A stretch of 64,000 nucleotides of DNA from UBA7985 sp002690455. GTDB taxonomy: Bacteria; Pseudomonadota; Alphaproteobacteria; UBA7985. The position numbers were made by a program, and so were the translations under genes. The stretch's first letter is position 1. Each line of letters opens with the position of its first letter. Location of the stretch: assembly GCA_965662775.1 (NCBI GenBank), contig CBFIIW010000001.1, positions 1-64,000 on the forward strand, in the 5' to 3' direction. Positions 8,422-17,569 of the stretch are shown here, one piece after another. The notes under the pieces are model-generated. The model saw only the letters and a list, made by a program, of their open reading frames with translations. It was not told the origin of the DNA and did not search any database.

Positions 8422-9024
8422 ATGGATCGGGAAACCATCGGCGTGTATGACGCTCGTTATCAGGACTATGCCGACCGATTTTCTGTGAAGGAGCCCAGCG
8501 ACGCGTTGCTTGCCTTCGTCGAAGGCCTGGAGGCGGGGCAAAGTGTACTCGACTTGGGGTGTGGGCCGGGAAGAGCCGCACGCGCCATGGCTGAGCGTGA
8601 CTTAGTGGTCACGGCGCTGGATGCCTCTGCGGGGATGATTTCACTAGTCACGGGCGTCGATGGTGTGGAGGCGGTGCAGGCCGACTTCAGTTGGCTCGCT
8701 GATCAGCAAAGGCGCTTCCACGGGGTCTGGGCGAATTTTTCGTTACTGCACGCGGCTGAAGATGAACTGGATCGGCACCTTGATGCTATTCGGGCCAGCT
8801 TGCTTCCGCCTGGGCGATTGCATCTGGGGATGAAGACTGGCTCAGGCACAGCGCGAGACAGTCTTGGGCGGCGGTATGCCTACTTCACCCGCCAGGATCT
8901 GCTGACGAGGCTGACCGCTCGTGGGTTTCGGGTGCTGGCGGTAAAGCAAGGCGAAGAAGTGGGGCTGGCCGGGCAACCGGACCCCTTCATTCTCATACTC
9001 GCTGAGCAAGACTACCCTGAATAA
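8422..9024 (+). CDS. class I SAM-dependent methyltransferase
   Basis: From the ATG at 8422 the protein has 200 residues, with motif I SVLDLGCGPGRAARAM (residues 41-56), an acidic post-I region (VVTALDASAGMI), motif IV-like RFHGVWANFSLLH and a late LLPPGRLHLGMKTG. These identify a Rossmann-fold methyltransferase of the UbiE/Methyltransf_11 type; the methyl acceptor cannot be read. Initiation at 8422 is chosen because homology to the family begins just after it. The longer frame from 8227 adds a low-complexity, basic leader that does not look like this family. The gene converges on the dehydratase at 9045 with a 20-bp gap. Confidence 0.85.
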   Translation: MDRETIGVYDARYQDYADRFSVKEPSDALLAFVEGLEAGQSVLDLGCGPGRAARAMAERDLVVTALDASAGMISLVTGVDGVEAVQADFSWLADQQRRFHGVWANFSLLHAAEDELDRHLDAIRASLLPPGRLHLGMKTGSGTARDSLGRRYAYFTRQDLLTRLTARGFRVLAVKQGEEVGLAGQPDPFILILAEQDYPE

Positions 9025-9044
9025 GCCAGTCTAAGCGATTGCTC

Positions 9045-10169
9045 TTAGAGTCGGTAGACTGCCACTGGAGAGGTGAACAGGCTTTCGTCGATGTCTACAC
9101 CCAGACCCGGCGCATCACCGAGCAGAATGCCGCCATCCTCGATCGGCGCATCGATATAGCCGACCGGTAACGTCACCATGTCCCGAACGTCAAGGATGCA
9201 GCGCAGTAATGACCCCGGCACTGTTGCGCCCAGATGGGCAAGCGCGGCGAAGCTGAGCGTTGAGCCAACGGTGTCCTGTACACTCATCACTAGTCCAGCC
9301 GCGCGGCAGATATCGCGCTGTCGGCGTGCAGGGGTCAACCCACCCGCCTTGGTGATCTTCAGCCCCAGGCCATCGGCAGCATCTGAGCGAATCAAGTGCA
9401 CCAGGTCACTGTCTTCGAGCACCAGTTCGTCTAGCATAATCGGCACGGTGCAGCGCTGGCGCAGGGACAGGGTTTCCAGCCAACTGGCGCAGGGGGCTTC
9501 GAGGACAAAATCAAGCCCGTCGGGCAGCAAAGCCAGCAACCGTAGGGCTTGTTCCAGACTCAGCCCGCCATTTGCGTCAGCGAGGAAGAACTCGCCGGCT
9601 ACCCGGTCGGCCAGGCACGCTTGGATCCGCTCGGCGTCAAGCGCTGGGCCGCCTTCGGCCTCGCTGGCGCCGATTTTGACGGAGTGACCGCGATAGCCGC
9701 GGGCGCGGTGATCGGCGACACGGGCGCGCATATCCTCTGGGTTGCCTGCGTGGATTGAAGAAATCACCGCCATGCGTTCGCCCGTTGATCCACCCAATAA
9801 CGCGTGGACAGGCAGGGTCAGAGCCTTACCGACCAGATCCCAGACTGCGAGATCGACGGCGGCCTTGACGTGGTTGTGTCCGGCGAGGTTCGCATCCATG
9901 GCGTCCCATAGCCTATCGATGGCCCGGGGATCACGCCCCAGCACACCCGGGGCGACTTCAGAAAGGCCTGCGCGAACCCCTGCCGCGTGCGCTGCGATAT
10001 ACGTGGCACCAAAGGGCGTGCTCTCGCCCCAGCCCTCAACCCCGGTATCGGTCATCAGGCGGACGAAGGTTCCGTCGAAGCTGGAAAAGTCGCGCTCCTG
10101 CGACAGGCGATAGGTGCCGCCGGAATAGGGTAGATCGAGCTGGTAAACCTCAATGGTGGTGATCTTCAC
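9045..10169 (-). CDS. enolase-superfamily dehydratase/racemase, resembling cis-3-hydroxy-L-proline dehydratase
   Basis: The 374-residue protein has the two-domain mandelate racemase/muconate-lactonising layout: a capping domain starting MKITTIEVYQLDLP and a TIM barrel. Likely metal ligands are D in FFLADANGG, E in FVLEAPCASW and D in IMLDELVLED. Candidate acid/base lysines are K in HSVKIGAS and K in LGLKITKAGG. The N-terminal pattern and the SVKIG and PCASW segments recall characterised cis-3-hydroxyproline dehydratases, which yield delta-1-pyrroline-2-carboxylate, but other substrates in this superfamily cannot be excluded. The start is GTG. The downstream direction has no obvious pathway partner; the DAO oxidase and serine dehydratase upstream in the window could belong to related amino-acid catabolism. 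Confidence 0.85.
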   Translation of the reverse strand: MKITTIEVYQLDLPYSGGTYRLSQERDFSSFDGTFVRLMTDTGVEGWGESTPFGATYIAAHAAGVRAGLSEVAPGVLGRDPRAIDRLWDAMDANLAGHNHVKAAVDLAVWDLVGKALTLPVHALLGGSTGERMAVISSIHAGNPEDMRARVADHRARGYRGHSVKIGASEAEGGPALDAERIQACLADRVAGEFFLADANGGLSLEQALRLLALLPDGLDFVLEAPCASWLETLSLRQRCTVPIMLDELVLEDSDLVHLIRSDAADGLGLKITKAGGLTPARRQRDICRAAGLVMSVQDTVGSTLSFAALAHLGATVPGSLLRCILDVRDMVTLPVGYIDAPIEDGGILLGDAPGLGVDIDESLFTSPVAVYRL

Positions 10170-10275
10170 TGACGATGGGCCTCATGAAACAACTAATGCA
10201 GGGCTTAGTTGAAAATCAGTGTCGCACCAAGCGCTTCTGAGCACCGAAAGGGTATTAAAGAGCAGTGGGCTGGGA

Positions 10276-11286
10276 TCAAACGGCAGCCAGCGCTGCTGCT
10301 GTATCGAGCATCCGGTTTGAGAAGCCCCATTCGTTGTCGTACCAGGTCAGAACGCGGACAAAGCGCCCCTCCAGGACCGTGGTCTGGGTCAGGTCAAAAA
10401 TTGAGGACGCCGGATGATGGGTGAAATCAATCGATACCAGCTCTTCTTCATTGGTCGCCAAAATGCCCTGAAGTGGTCCGCTAGCTGCCGCTGCGGAGAT
10501 GATTGCATTGATCTCTTCTGGCGTGGTGTCGCGGGAGGCATCAAAGGTAAAGTCAACCATCGACACGTCGGCGGTCGGAACCCGGATCGCGCTGCCGTCG
10601 AGCTTGCCCTTCATGTGCGGGAGTACCAGCCCGACTGCGCGTGCCGCGCCCGTCGAGGTTGGGATCAACGATAGGCCTGCAGAACGCGCTCGACGCCAGT
10701 CCTTGTGTGAGGTGTCAACCAGCCGCTGGTCTCCGGTATAGGCGTGACAGGTGGTCATGTAGCCACGTTCAATGCCGATGGCTTCATGCAACACGTGGAC
10801 CACGGGTGCGAGGCAGTTGGTGGTACAAGAAGCGTTGGAGACGATCAGATCCTCCGCAGACAGGCCGTCGTGGTTCACACCATAGACAATGGTGCGGTCG
10901 GCATCGCCACAAGGCGCGGAGATCAACACCTTTTTGGCTCCTGCGACGAGGTGCTGGCTCGCGCTTTCCTTTTTGGTGAAGCGCCCCGTGCACTCCATGA
11001 CCACGTCCACACCTAGTTCACCCCAGGGCAGCTTGACCGGGTCGGGTTGAGTCAGCAGTTTCACCCGACGACCACCGACAACCAAAACGTCTTCGCCCTC
11101 TACGGTGACATCCATGGGAAGCTGACGGTGCACCGAGTCCCACTTTAGCAGGTAGGCCATCTCAGCAGCATCGGAGAGGTCGTTAATTGCGACGAACTCG
11201 AGGTCTTCGCGACCGCTTTCCAGCGCTGCGCGAAAGGTGAGGCGTCCGATGCGGCCGAAACCATTGATTGCGACTTTGGTGGTCAT
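10276..11286 (-). CDS. gap: type I glyceraldehyde-3-phosphate dehydrogenase
   Basis: The 336-residue enzyme converts glyceraldehyde-3-phosphate, NAD+ and phosphate to 1,3-bisphosphoglycerate. It begins with the NAD-binding motif INGFGRIGRLTFRAAL. It contains the catalytic signature SNASCTTNCLAP with the active cysteine, the THKDWRRARSAGLSLIPTSTGAA phosphate-site region (the motif spans about residues 185-207), and the terminal WYDNEWGFSNRM. The ATG has AGGA seven bases upstream. It is divergent from pyk across a 349-bp region, so two enzymes of lower glycolysis share a control region. No phosphoglycerate kinase or transketolase gene is adjacent, unlike the common proteobacterial cluster. Confidence 0.98.
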   Translation of the reverse strand: MTTKVAINGFGRIGRLTFRAALESGREDLEFVAINDLSDAAEMAYLLKWDSVHRQLPMDVTVEGEDVLVVGGRRVKLLTQPDPVKLPWGELGVDVVMECTGRFTKKESASQHLVAGAKKVLISAPCGDADRTIVYGVNHDGLSAEDLIVSNASCTTNCLAPVVHVLHEAIGIERGYMTTCHAYTGDQRLVDTSHKDWRRARSAGLSLIPTSTGAARAVGLVLPHMKGKLDGSAIRVPTADVSMVDFTFDASRDTTPEEINAIISAAAASGPLQGILATNEEELVSIDFTHHPASSIFDLTQTTVLEGRFVRVLTWYDNEWGFSNRMLDTAAALAAV

Positions 11287-11635
11287 GGGTCTTTCCTGTT
11301 CAGGCTTTATGCCCCGGTTGGGTCTGTCACTCGTTCGGGGGATCGCCCTGTGGTGTGGGCGTTAGTGCGTGGGTTTGGACAAGGGCGCGGACCGACGCGC
11401 GGTCGATTGCCTTCTTCTATAAACCCCAATATCGAGGCTTCTCAAATGCTATAGCACAGTTGTGTAAGAGAAATTTCATGCGGGTGCTGAAAATGAAACA
11501 AAGCAGCCACCGGCTTTTGTTGGAGCGCTTTATCGACAGACTTGGCATAATGCTTACTGAACCTGCCTAATTGATATTTGCTCAACGCCGCGCTGTTTCA
11601 CGCTAAGGCGGTGAGCGCCAGAGGAATTTACCAGC
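11287..11635. promoter_or_regulatory. shared gap/pyk divergent control region
   Basis: This 349-bp gap must contain the promoters of both glycolytic genes. The half nearer pyk is AT-richer than its surroundings (11440-11580). A 31-codon open frame with an ATG at 11479 and stop at 11571 lies there but has no good ribosome site and no recognisable sequence, so it is not called. I could not pick a -35/-10 pair with proper spacing. Confidence 0.4.
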
Positions 11636-13042
11636 ATGCGCCGAAACCGGAATGCAAAAGTCGTGACCACCATTGGTCCAGCCAGTCGTGAACTCGGTAT
11701 GCTGGAAGCACTGTTTCAGCAGGGTGCGGACGTCTTCCGCCTGAACTTTTCACATGGAAACCACGAGGATCATCGTCTGTCCTACGAGCGCATTCGTTCC
11801 ATGGAGGCGAAGTTCCGGCGCTCGACCTGTATTCTGGCCGATATCCAGGGGCCCAAGTTGCGGCTTGGGGCCTTTATCGACGGTGGGGTTGCCGTCGAGC
11901 CCGGCGATTTAGTGACGCTGACGCTGGAGGAGGTTGCAGGTACAGGTGAGCGAGTCACGCTGCCTCATCCAGAGATTTTCGCAGCGATGCAAATCGGTGG
12001 CCGGCTCCTGGTGGACGACGGCAAAGTACGTCTGCGGATCATTGACGTGCGAGAGGGAGAAGCGGACTGCCGAGTAGAAGCCGGTCGGAGGCTGTCTGAT
12101 CGCAAAGGTGTGAACGTCCCAGACGCGGTTTTACCCCTGTCTGCTCTGACAGAGAAAGACCGCGCCGACTTGGACTTCGCACTGAAGCTCGGCGTTGATT
12201 GGATCGCACTTTCATTTGTGCAGCAACCCAGTGACGTGATTGAAGCACGGCGGATTGTCGGTGATAAGGCACAGTTGATGGTAAAAATGGAAAAGCCATC
12301 GGCTGTTCACCATCTCGAAGAATTGGTGATGCTGGCCGATGGCATGATGGTCGCGCGGGGCGATCTTGGGGTGGAAATGCAGCCCGAGGAAGTGCCACCG
12401 ATCCAGCGGCGGATTGTCAGCGCCTGCCGCCGTGTGGGTAAGCCAGTGGTGGTTGCCACTCAGATGCTGGAGTCGATGATTTCAAATCCTGTGCCGACGC
12501 GCGCAGAATCGGCCGATGTAGCCCGTGCGGTCTTCGATGGCGCGGATGCGGTCATGCTTTCGGCGGAGAGTGCAGCGGGTCAGTACCCGCGAGAGGCAGT
12601 CGCGATGATGGACCGTATCCTTCGAGAGACCGAGCAGTCATCGCACTATCACCAATCCGTTGCGACCGGAGACCGAGAGGCCACCGGCTCAGATGCGATA
12701 TCTGCCGCAGCGCGACAGGTGGCGGAAACCGTTGATGCACGGGCAATCATCACCCACACACGCTCGGGTCGGACAGCGCAACGCGCCAGCCGTGAGAGAC
12801 CGCAGGTGCCGATCATCATGATTACACCGGAGGTCGATATCGCCCGCCAGTATACCATTGTCTGGGGTCTGCACTGTGTCGTCGCACCAGATATGGAAAC
12901 ACTTGATGCGGTCTTTGCCGAGGGCGGGCGGATTGCCGTCGATGAGGGTTTTGCCCAGAACGGGGATCAGGTCGTGCTCACAGCCGGCGTCCCCTTCGGG
13001 CAGGTAGGACAGACCAATCTTCTCCGTCTGCTGCGGGTTTAG
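11636..13042 (+). CDS. pyk: pyruvate kinase
   Basis: The 468-residue enzyme transfers phosphate from phosphoenolpyruvate to ADP. Seen in order: the N-terminal KVVTTIGPASRELGML, the substrate loop FRLNFSHGNHEDH, the lysine-containing MVKMEKPSAVHHLEEL, the MMVARGDLGVEM metal-site block, and QMLESMISNPVPTRAESADVARAVFDGADAVMLSAESAAG (two adjoining motifs, about residues 277-315). The C-terminal allosteric domain is present (ITHTRSGRTAQRASRERP). Length is typical of bacterial type II enzymes. GAGGA lies about ten bases before ATG. Its stop is 21 bp from the convergent FG-GAP protein gene. Confidence 0.98.
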   Translation: MRRNRNAKVVTTIGPASRELGMLEALFQQGADVFRLNFSHGNHEDHRLSYERIRSMEAKFRRSTCILADIQGPKLRLGAFIDGGVAVEPGDLVTLTLEEVAGTGERVTLPHPEIFAAMQIGGRLLVDDGKVRLRIIDVREGEADCRVEAGRRLSDRKGVNVPDAVLPLSALTEKDRADLDFALKLGVDWIALSFVQQPSDVIEARRIVGDKAQLMVKMEKPSAVHHLEELVMLADGMMVARGDLGVEMQPEEVPPIQRRIVSACRRVGKPVVVATQMLESMISNPVPTRAESADVARAVFDGADAVMLSAESAAGQYPREAVAMMDRILRETEQSSHYHQSVATGDREATGSDAISAAARQVAETVDARAIITHTRSGRTAQRASRERPQVPIIMITPEVDIARQYTIVWGLHCVVAPDMETLDAVFAEGGRIAVDEGFAQNGDQVVLTAGVPFGQVGQTNLLRLLRV

Positions 13043-13063
13043 CGTACAGGCAACTGGCCGCAC

Positions 13064-15412
13064 TCACAGCGCTGTATCGTCATAGAAAATCTGAGAGGTG
13101 TTGCCACCGACGAGCAGGTCATCGGCTAGATTGCCTTGCTCCACAGAGGCAAGTTCAGTCCACGCAGGTAGATTCAGAAGCATTTGGGCATCGTCCGTAG
13201 CCTCCATAGTAAATAGCAATGTCGCAGCGGAAAAATCGTCCGTCAGATCATAAATTCGAACCAGGTCCAGACCACTGTCGAGTACGGCCAATTCGCGGTC
13301 GGGGTTATCGTCGAAGTCACCAACAATCAGGTCGGTGATGTTGTCCGCTCCTGTGACCAGGCCTGTCGTTTCAAGATCCAGGCTATTCCCGTCCGCTTCA
13401 AAGACATCAACCCGGTCATCGCGCGCAGCAAGGACAATATCACGGTGGCTGGTGAGCGCCTGATAGCTGCCGGCCTGCAGTTCGACTTGGTTTGCGGACC
13501 TTGGGTCAATGTAGGTTAGATCGCCGTCCGCCAGACCAACAACAAAGTCTGTGCTGACCGAGATATAGGCTTCATCAATCAGCACGCTGTCTTGCGCGCC
13601 GTCGAACAGGGACGTGCTAGAAATATTGGCCGCAAAACTCCCGGAAAGAGAGATTACGCTATCGCGTCCACCGTCGCTGCCGACAAACAGATCAAGGTGC
13701 CCATGGCCGTCAAACTCGCCGATGATGATCTGTGTCAGTTCACCTGATGCATCCAGGCTGGACTCAGTGGGGCTGCTAGATGAACCTTCGACAAGGTTGA
13801 GTTTGCGGCTAAACTGACCCTTTCCGTCGCTGCTCCAGATTTCGAGGATATTGGCACCGGTGGAATCGGTTTCGCCGACCAGCGCAACATCCAACCGGCC
13901 GTCGCGGTCAAGGTCATCCACGGCAAGGTCGTGGTAGGTCGTGCCTGCGGTGCCGAATGTTGCGCCCGAGGCACCACCCTGTCCGTCCAAATCAGTAACC
14001 CGGACGTTTGCTGTGCCGTCGATACTGACCAGCAAAGCCTCACCGTTTCCATCGGCGCCAAGCCCTGCGTAGGTGATGGCGTGCATGCCGTCTGTTTCAT
14101 TATGGGGTAGGCGAGTGAGATTGCGGGCCAACTCATAGCTCAGAACCACATCATCACTGACATCATTGCGTAGGGCGAAGACCAAATGCTGCAGACTGCT
14201 GTTACTCGCCGGATCAGCGGCTTTGATCTGTAGGCGCAGGCTGTTATCGCCGTGCGCGGGCAGGGTGCCGTCTGCGTCACCTGTTTGGGCTGAGAAATCG
14301 GGACGGCTGTCAGCGGCCGAGCCCGCCTTCGCCGGCGCGCCACCGACGAAGAATAATGCACCGCTGGCCTCATCGATGCTGAACCGATTGGCGTCTGAGC
14401 CGCCGGAGATGGTGTAAGTGACGGTATCGCTCTGAGGATCCTGTGCCCCAACGGTGAAAAATGCGCCGATCGACCCTTCGTCGATTGAGACCAGATTACT
14501 GCTGGTAAAGCGAGGTGCATTGAGGTCTGCGAGGAAGCTATCGTCATCAACACGGCGGATACTATAACCCGTGCCTACAAAGCCGTTACCCGGTTGCGGT
14601 ACGTTGATCCCATCAAGGCGAGGCAGCAAGGACATGGCGCCCCCCAGCCCGGCGAGACCACCCACACTAAGAGCCAGCAGGCCGTGACCAGCAGAAGGGT
14701 TCGGCGCGCTTGTCATCGGGCTGTATGACAACGGGCCGTGACCAGCGATAAGGATCGGCTCTCCAGCTAGCGTAGCAGGTGTCGGTGTAACGGCCGTTGG
14801 CTGTGGTGGGACGAGTATAGCCTGCGACTGAGACAGCGCAGGTGTAGGAGCAAGAGCTGGCACGTGCACCGGTGCCTGCTCGGGAGTGGTCGTAGTTACG
14901 GGCATTTGCATCGTTACGGATGAAATGGCCGCGGGCGCAGAGGCCGACACAGACAGCGTGCCAGGCGCATTGAGGGGCGCAGGGAAGGCTGCATTGTTTG
15001 TTGCAGCAATAGCAAATGGGCCGGGCACGGCCATTGCTTCTGCCATGCCGGAAACCAGTGGTGCTGGGACCGTGTGCGCGTGGTTGGGGCCGAGGGGCGA
15101 TTGGGTTAACGGCTGGTGGCTGTGCGTGAGACCACTCTGATGCCCATGGATCGCGCCAAGAAGGGTTTGCCCGATGATGATACCGGATCCATCGCCACCG
15201 AAATCTAAATCAGTCTGCGATTGGGCCGACGCGGACACGGCTGCGGTGAGCCCTGCACTCAGCCCGGCGAGACTGCCTGAGGCGGTTAGCGCCCGGCGAC
15301 GGCCGGAGCGGTTGTTGCGATGATGGTCCGGACCGTGCGGCGGCTTATTGGACAGGCCTGCGGCTGCGGACACGATGGTGGCGACAGGGGACAAAGGACG
15401 GGCGGAACGCAT
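13064..15412 (-). CDS. large exported FG-GAP/VCBS-repeat protein with a cadherin-like domain
   Basis: This 782-residue protein has an N-terminal export region containing GRRRALTASGSLAGLSAGLT, which has a Tat-like double arginine ahead of a hydrophobic stretch. A long Pro/Ala/Thr-rich linker (about residues 100-290) follows. A cadherin-like repeat lies around 310-410 (VSIDEGSIGAFFTV, then YTISGGSDANRFSIDEASGALFF). The C-terminal half holds FG-GAP/VCBS blades with calcium-type loops (VDDLDRDGRLDVALVG, GEFDGHGHLDLFVG, VGDFDDNPDRELAVLD), the architecture of secreted adhesins or surface proteins. ATG with GGAG seven bases upstream. No secretion system gene is adjacent. It lies downstream of the broken DUF3179 gene on the same strand. 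Confidence 0.8.
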   Translation of the reverse strand: MRSARPLSPVATIVSAAAGLSNKPPHGPDHHRNNRSGRRRALTASGSLAGLSAGLTAAVSASAQSQTDLDFGGDGSGIIIGQTLLGAIHGHQSGLTHSHQPLTQSPLGPNHAHTVPAPLVSGMAEAMAVPGPFAIAATNNAAFPAPLNAPGTLSVSASAPAAISSVTMQMPVTTTTPEQAPVHVPALAPTPALSQSQAILVPPQPTAVTPTPATLAGEPILIAGHGPLSYSPMTSAPNPSAGHGLLALSVGGLAGLGGAMSLLPRLDGINVPQPGNGFVGTGYSIRRVDDDSFLADLNAPRFTSSNLVSIDEGSIGAFFTVGAQDPQSDTVTYTISGGSDANRFSIDEASGALFFVGGAPAKAGSAADSRPDFSAQTGDADGTLPAHGDNSLRLQIKAADPASNSSLQHLVFALRNDVSDDVVLSYELARNLTRLPHNETDGMHAITYAGLGADGNGEALLVSIDGTANVRVTDLDGQGGASGATFGTAGTTYHDLAVDDLDRDGRLDVALVGETDSTGANILEIWSSDGKGQFSRKLNLVEGSSSSPTESSLDASGELTQIIIGEFDGHGHLDLFVGSDGGRDSVISLSGSFAANISSTSLFDGAQDSVLIDEAYISVSTDFVVGLADGDLTYIDPRSANQVELQAGSYQALTSHRDIVLAARDDRVDVFEADGNSLDLETTGLVTGADNITDLIVGDFDDNPDRELAVLDSGLDLVRIYDLTDDFSAATLLFTMEATDDAQMLLNLPAWTELASVEQGNLADDLLVGGNTSQIFYDDTAL

Positions 15413-15673
15413 GGGCCGTCTCCGAAAATTCTGGCGGCGCAGCGAAAGGGCGTTCTTTTAAATTCGCCAAACAGGCAACGCGCGCAATGAAATGGTGGCC
15501 CCCAAAACGAGGAATGTTCAAAATCAGGGCCGTCTGAATAAGTCGTGCAAATGTCGTGGTCGGTTTGCATCAGATCGGAAAAACCCGGATTCTAAGGCAC
15601 AATAATGCTATTTTGCACGACTTTTAATCAATTTCCACGAAAAAATGCGCCGCAAACCTGCCGGTTCCATCGG
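15413..15673. promoter_or_regulatory. leader region of the FG-GAP protein gene with a long-spaced inverted repeat
   Basis: The region upstream of the FG-GAP gene is AT-richer than average. AAGTCGTGCAAA at 15540-15551 and its perfect reverse complement TTTGCACGACTT at 15612-15623 form a 12-bp inverted repeat with a 60-bp interval. On the minus strand CACGACAT stands just before the repeat arm CACGACTT, giving a further partial direct repeat. It could be a paired operator, a long hairpin in the leader RNA or the ends of a tiny element; no target-site duplication was seen. Confidence 0.45.
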
Positions 15674-16818
15674 TCACTGTAGGATACGGCCCGCTTCGAC
15701 AAAGGCTGAGTAAACAAAGGCAAAAGTAACGTCGTGCACAGCGTCGCGGCGGTTTCCGTTGGCCTCAACGAACTGAACGACAATGTTGCCGACATCGCGA
15801 CCGGCGGCAATCTCGCTGGTATCGAGCGCGGAGTTTTGCCCGGCGGTCCAGCTGATTTCGATCGCGCCATCGCGCGGAATGCCTTCTTGGGCAATAAGGC
15901 TCATTGCGTAAGCCTGTTCTTCATGCCCCTCAACGACGATAACACGCGCCATGGGCGGGATGCCTTTGGGAAGAGTACCACGGTAGAGGAAGGAGCGACC
16001 GTCTTCAGCATCATAAGATCGGTAAGGATTCCGCCCATATTTGCGCTGATTTTCCCGTTTGGGAACCAGAACACGGCCATCGGAGAAACGTTGGGCAAAG
16101 CGCTCGAAACTCTCAATGCGGGAGGGCAGCTTGACCAGGGTGTGGCCCACATGATCACCGATAAGGGCTTCGCCACTAAACTGCTGCCACCAGCTTTCTG
16201 TCTGACGGTCATACATGATCATATCGGATTTTCGCAGTCGTCCTGATACGCCAAATGTATGCGCCGTTCCTGCAATGCGGGTGTCAAAGACGATCGCGGC
16301 GTTACACAGGGGCAGTAGGTAACCGCTACGGGAACACCACCGATGATGTCGTTGGCGATTTCATGCCAGGTCAGGATTTGAAGCGGGTAGGCCTTGGCTT
16401 CGCCGTTCACCTGCAGTCCGATCACCGGCTCGGTGGCGGCATAGCGCGTTGTGGCTTCTGCGAGGGAAATAAACTTTGGTGCGTCGATGGCTGGAATACC
16501 GTCCCGTGGTGGGCCACCGGAGAGTATTTCGTCATAGTCAACAATCGAGCGGTTAAAGTCACCAAGAGGAAACTCCCGGCCCCACGACGGCGAATACTCT
16601 TGGGGTGGGAGCAGAGTCTGCGCATTCGCACCATCAATGAAGGGGACACCCAACAGGCCCCAGCTCAACACTAATGCACCGATGGTCGCGAAGCAGCACC
16701 TTAGCACCCTTAGCACTTGCCGGAAAACGGGCCGGAAAACGGGCCGGAAACCGGGCCGGAATAAGGGCCGGGATAAGGGTCGGGATGGGTGCAGAGACAA
16801 AGTGGCGGTCCTCTCCAA
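15674..16818 (-). pseudogene. DUF3179-family exported protein, split by a single-base frameshift
   Basis: Two overlapping frames together make one DUF3179 protein. The first half has a signal segment (CCFATIGALVLSWGLLGVPF) and PVIGLQVNGEAKAYPLQILTWHEIANDIIGGVPVAVTYCP. It then changes frame where the family reads CPLCNAA; the second frame supplies CNAAIVFDTR, MIMYDRQTESWWQQFSGEA and YGRNPYRSY to the end. The break falls in a run of four G at 16309-16312 (C on the coding strand), where five would restore the frame. The upstream frame alone stops at 16219. This is either a real mutation or a homopolymer sequencing error. Possible starts are TTG 16818, before a run of FRP repeats, or a GTG just ahead of the signal segment. 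DUF3179 function is unknown. Confidence 0.85.
16719..16790. repeat. imperfect short tandem repeat in the 5' end of the DUF3179 gene
   Basis: Units close to GGGCCGGAAAAC (about 10-12 bases, degenerating to gggccggaataag and gggccgggataag) repeat some six times. If translated from TTG 16818 they encode repeated Arg-Pro-[GV]-Phe-Arg. Because unit lengths vary and are not all multiples of three, changes in copy number could shift the frame or alter the leader. Confidence 0.7.
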
Positions 16819-16835
16819 CGATGATGGTCTCGTCC

Positions 16836-16847
16836 ACGCCTAGGCGT
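16836..16847. promoter_or_regulatory. 12-bp perfect palindrome, possible operator
   Basis: ACGCCTAGGCGT is a perfect palindrome in the 140-bp divergent region between the DUF3179 gene and the membrane protein gene at 16959. A second palindrome, GCCTGCAGGC, lies near 16902-16911. Either could be a regulator site or chance in GC-rich DNA. Confidence 0.25.
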
Positions 16848-16958
16848 CTAGCGCGCTGTTTGTCTGCAAAACTCTACTCACAAATGCGTGCCTGCGCCGG
16901 CCTGCAGGCAGAAGCCCGCTGGGTTGAATTGGTCTGATCCACACGTGAACGCTTGAAA

Positions 16959-17558
16959 ATGGCGCGGAGATTGCTGAACAGTGCTCAGGAACACCGTGCG
17001 TTGCAAAAAGCAATTCAGCGCGAATTTACGCGGGTAGATGAACGCCTTATGGGTTTGGTTCGACGCAGTTGGATACAGGACGTGAAGCTGGCGCTTGTCG
17101 TTTCGGCCATAGTGCTGCTGCTTACCGGATCTGTCGTGCTTGGCTTGCGCTGGGACCTGGCTGTTGAGCGGACCAGTTTACCGCCGGAGTCATCGAGCGG
17201 GTCGAGTGACCAATATCCCGCGGGTGGGGTGACCATTTTGCGCGATGATCTTGCGGCAAAATCCGGTCATCCGGATGAGACTGAGTGGTACCAGTTGCTC
17301 TATCGCATCACGGTTGTGGATTTCTGTGGTCAACAGACGTGGCACGTGCGCGCAGGCTACCAGATCAATCGAAACCGTTTGCAGTTGGATCGACCCATTT
17401 CGATCGCCCGCGCCGCCAAAATCCGGAGTGCTGCCATCTCTCTGGTCGAGCAGGAGATGCGCCACGGCGGGGTCCAGAACTACGCTTACTGGTGCTCGGT
17501 CAGGGGAGACGCAGCGGCCAGTCACTTCCGCTCGGTTTGGTCGCAGTCGCTGGGCTGA
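16959..17558 (+). CDS. single-pass membrane protein of unknown function
   Basis: This 199-residue protein has a basic, amphipathic N-terminal stretch (LLNSAQEHRALQKAIQREF), then one transmembrane helix (LALVVSAIVLLLTGSVVLGL, about residues 43-62), a Ser/Gly-rich linker and a C-terminal domain of about 110 residues with two cysteines (VDFCGQQTWHV and YAYWCSVRG). The topology suggests a cytoplasmic N-terminus and a periplasmic C-terminal domain, possibly with one disulfide. ATG 16959 is taken rather than the TTG two codons earlier. The gene converges on recG with an 11-bp gap. I do not recognise a family. Confidence 0.7.
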   Translation: MARRLLNSAQEHRALQKAIQREFTRVDERLMGLVRRSWIQDVKLALVVSAIVLLLTGSVVLGLRWDLAVERTSLPPESSSGSSDQYPAGGVTILRDDLAAKSGHPDETEWYQLLYRITVVDFCGQQTWHVRAGYQINRNRLQLDRPISIARAAKIRSAAISLVEQEMRHGGVQNYAYWCSVRGDAAASHFRSVWSQSLG

Positions 17559-17569
17559 AATCCGCCCGT

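Noticed and set aside
11479..11571. 31-codon frame between gap and pyk
   Set aside because: It has no adequate ribosome site, and the sequence resembles no known leader peptide.
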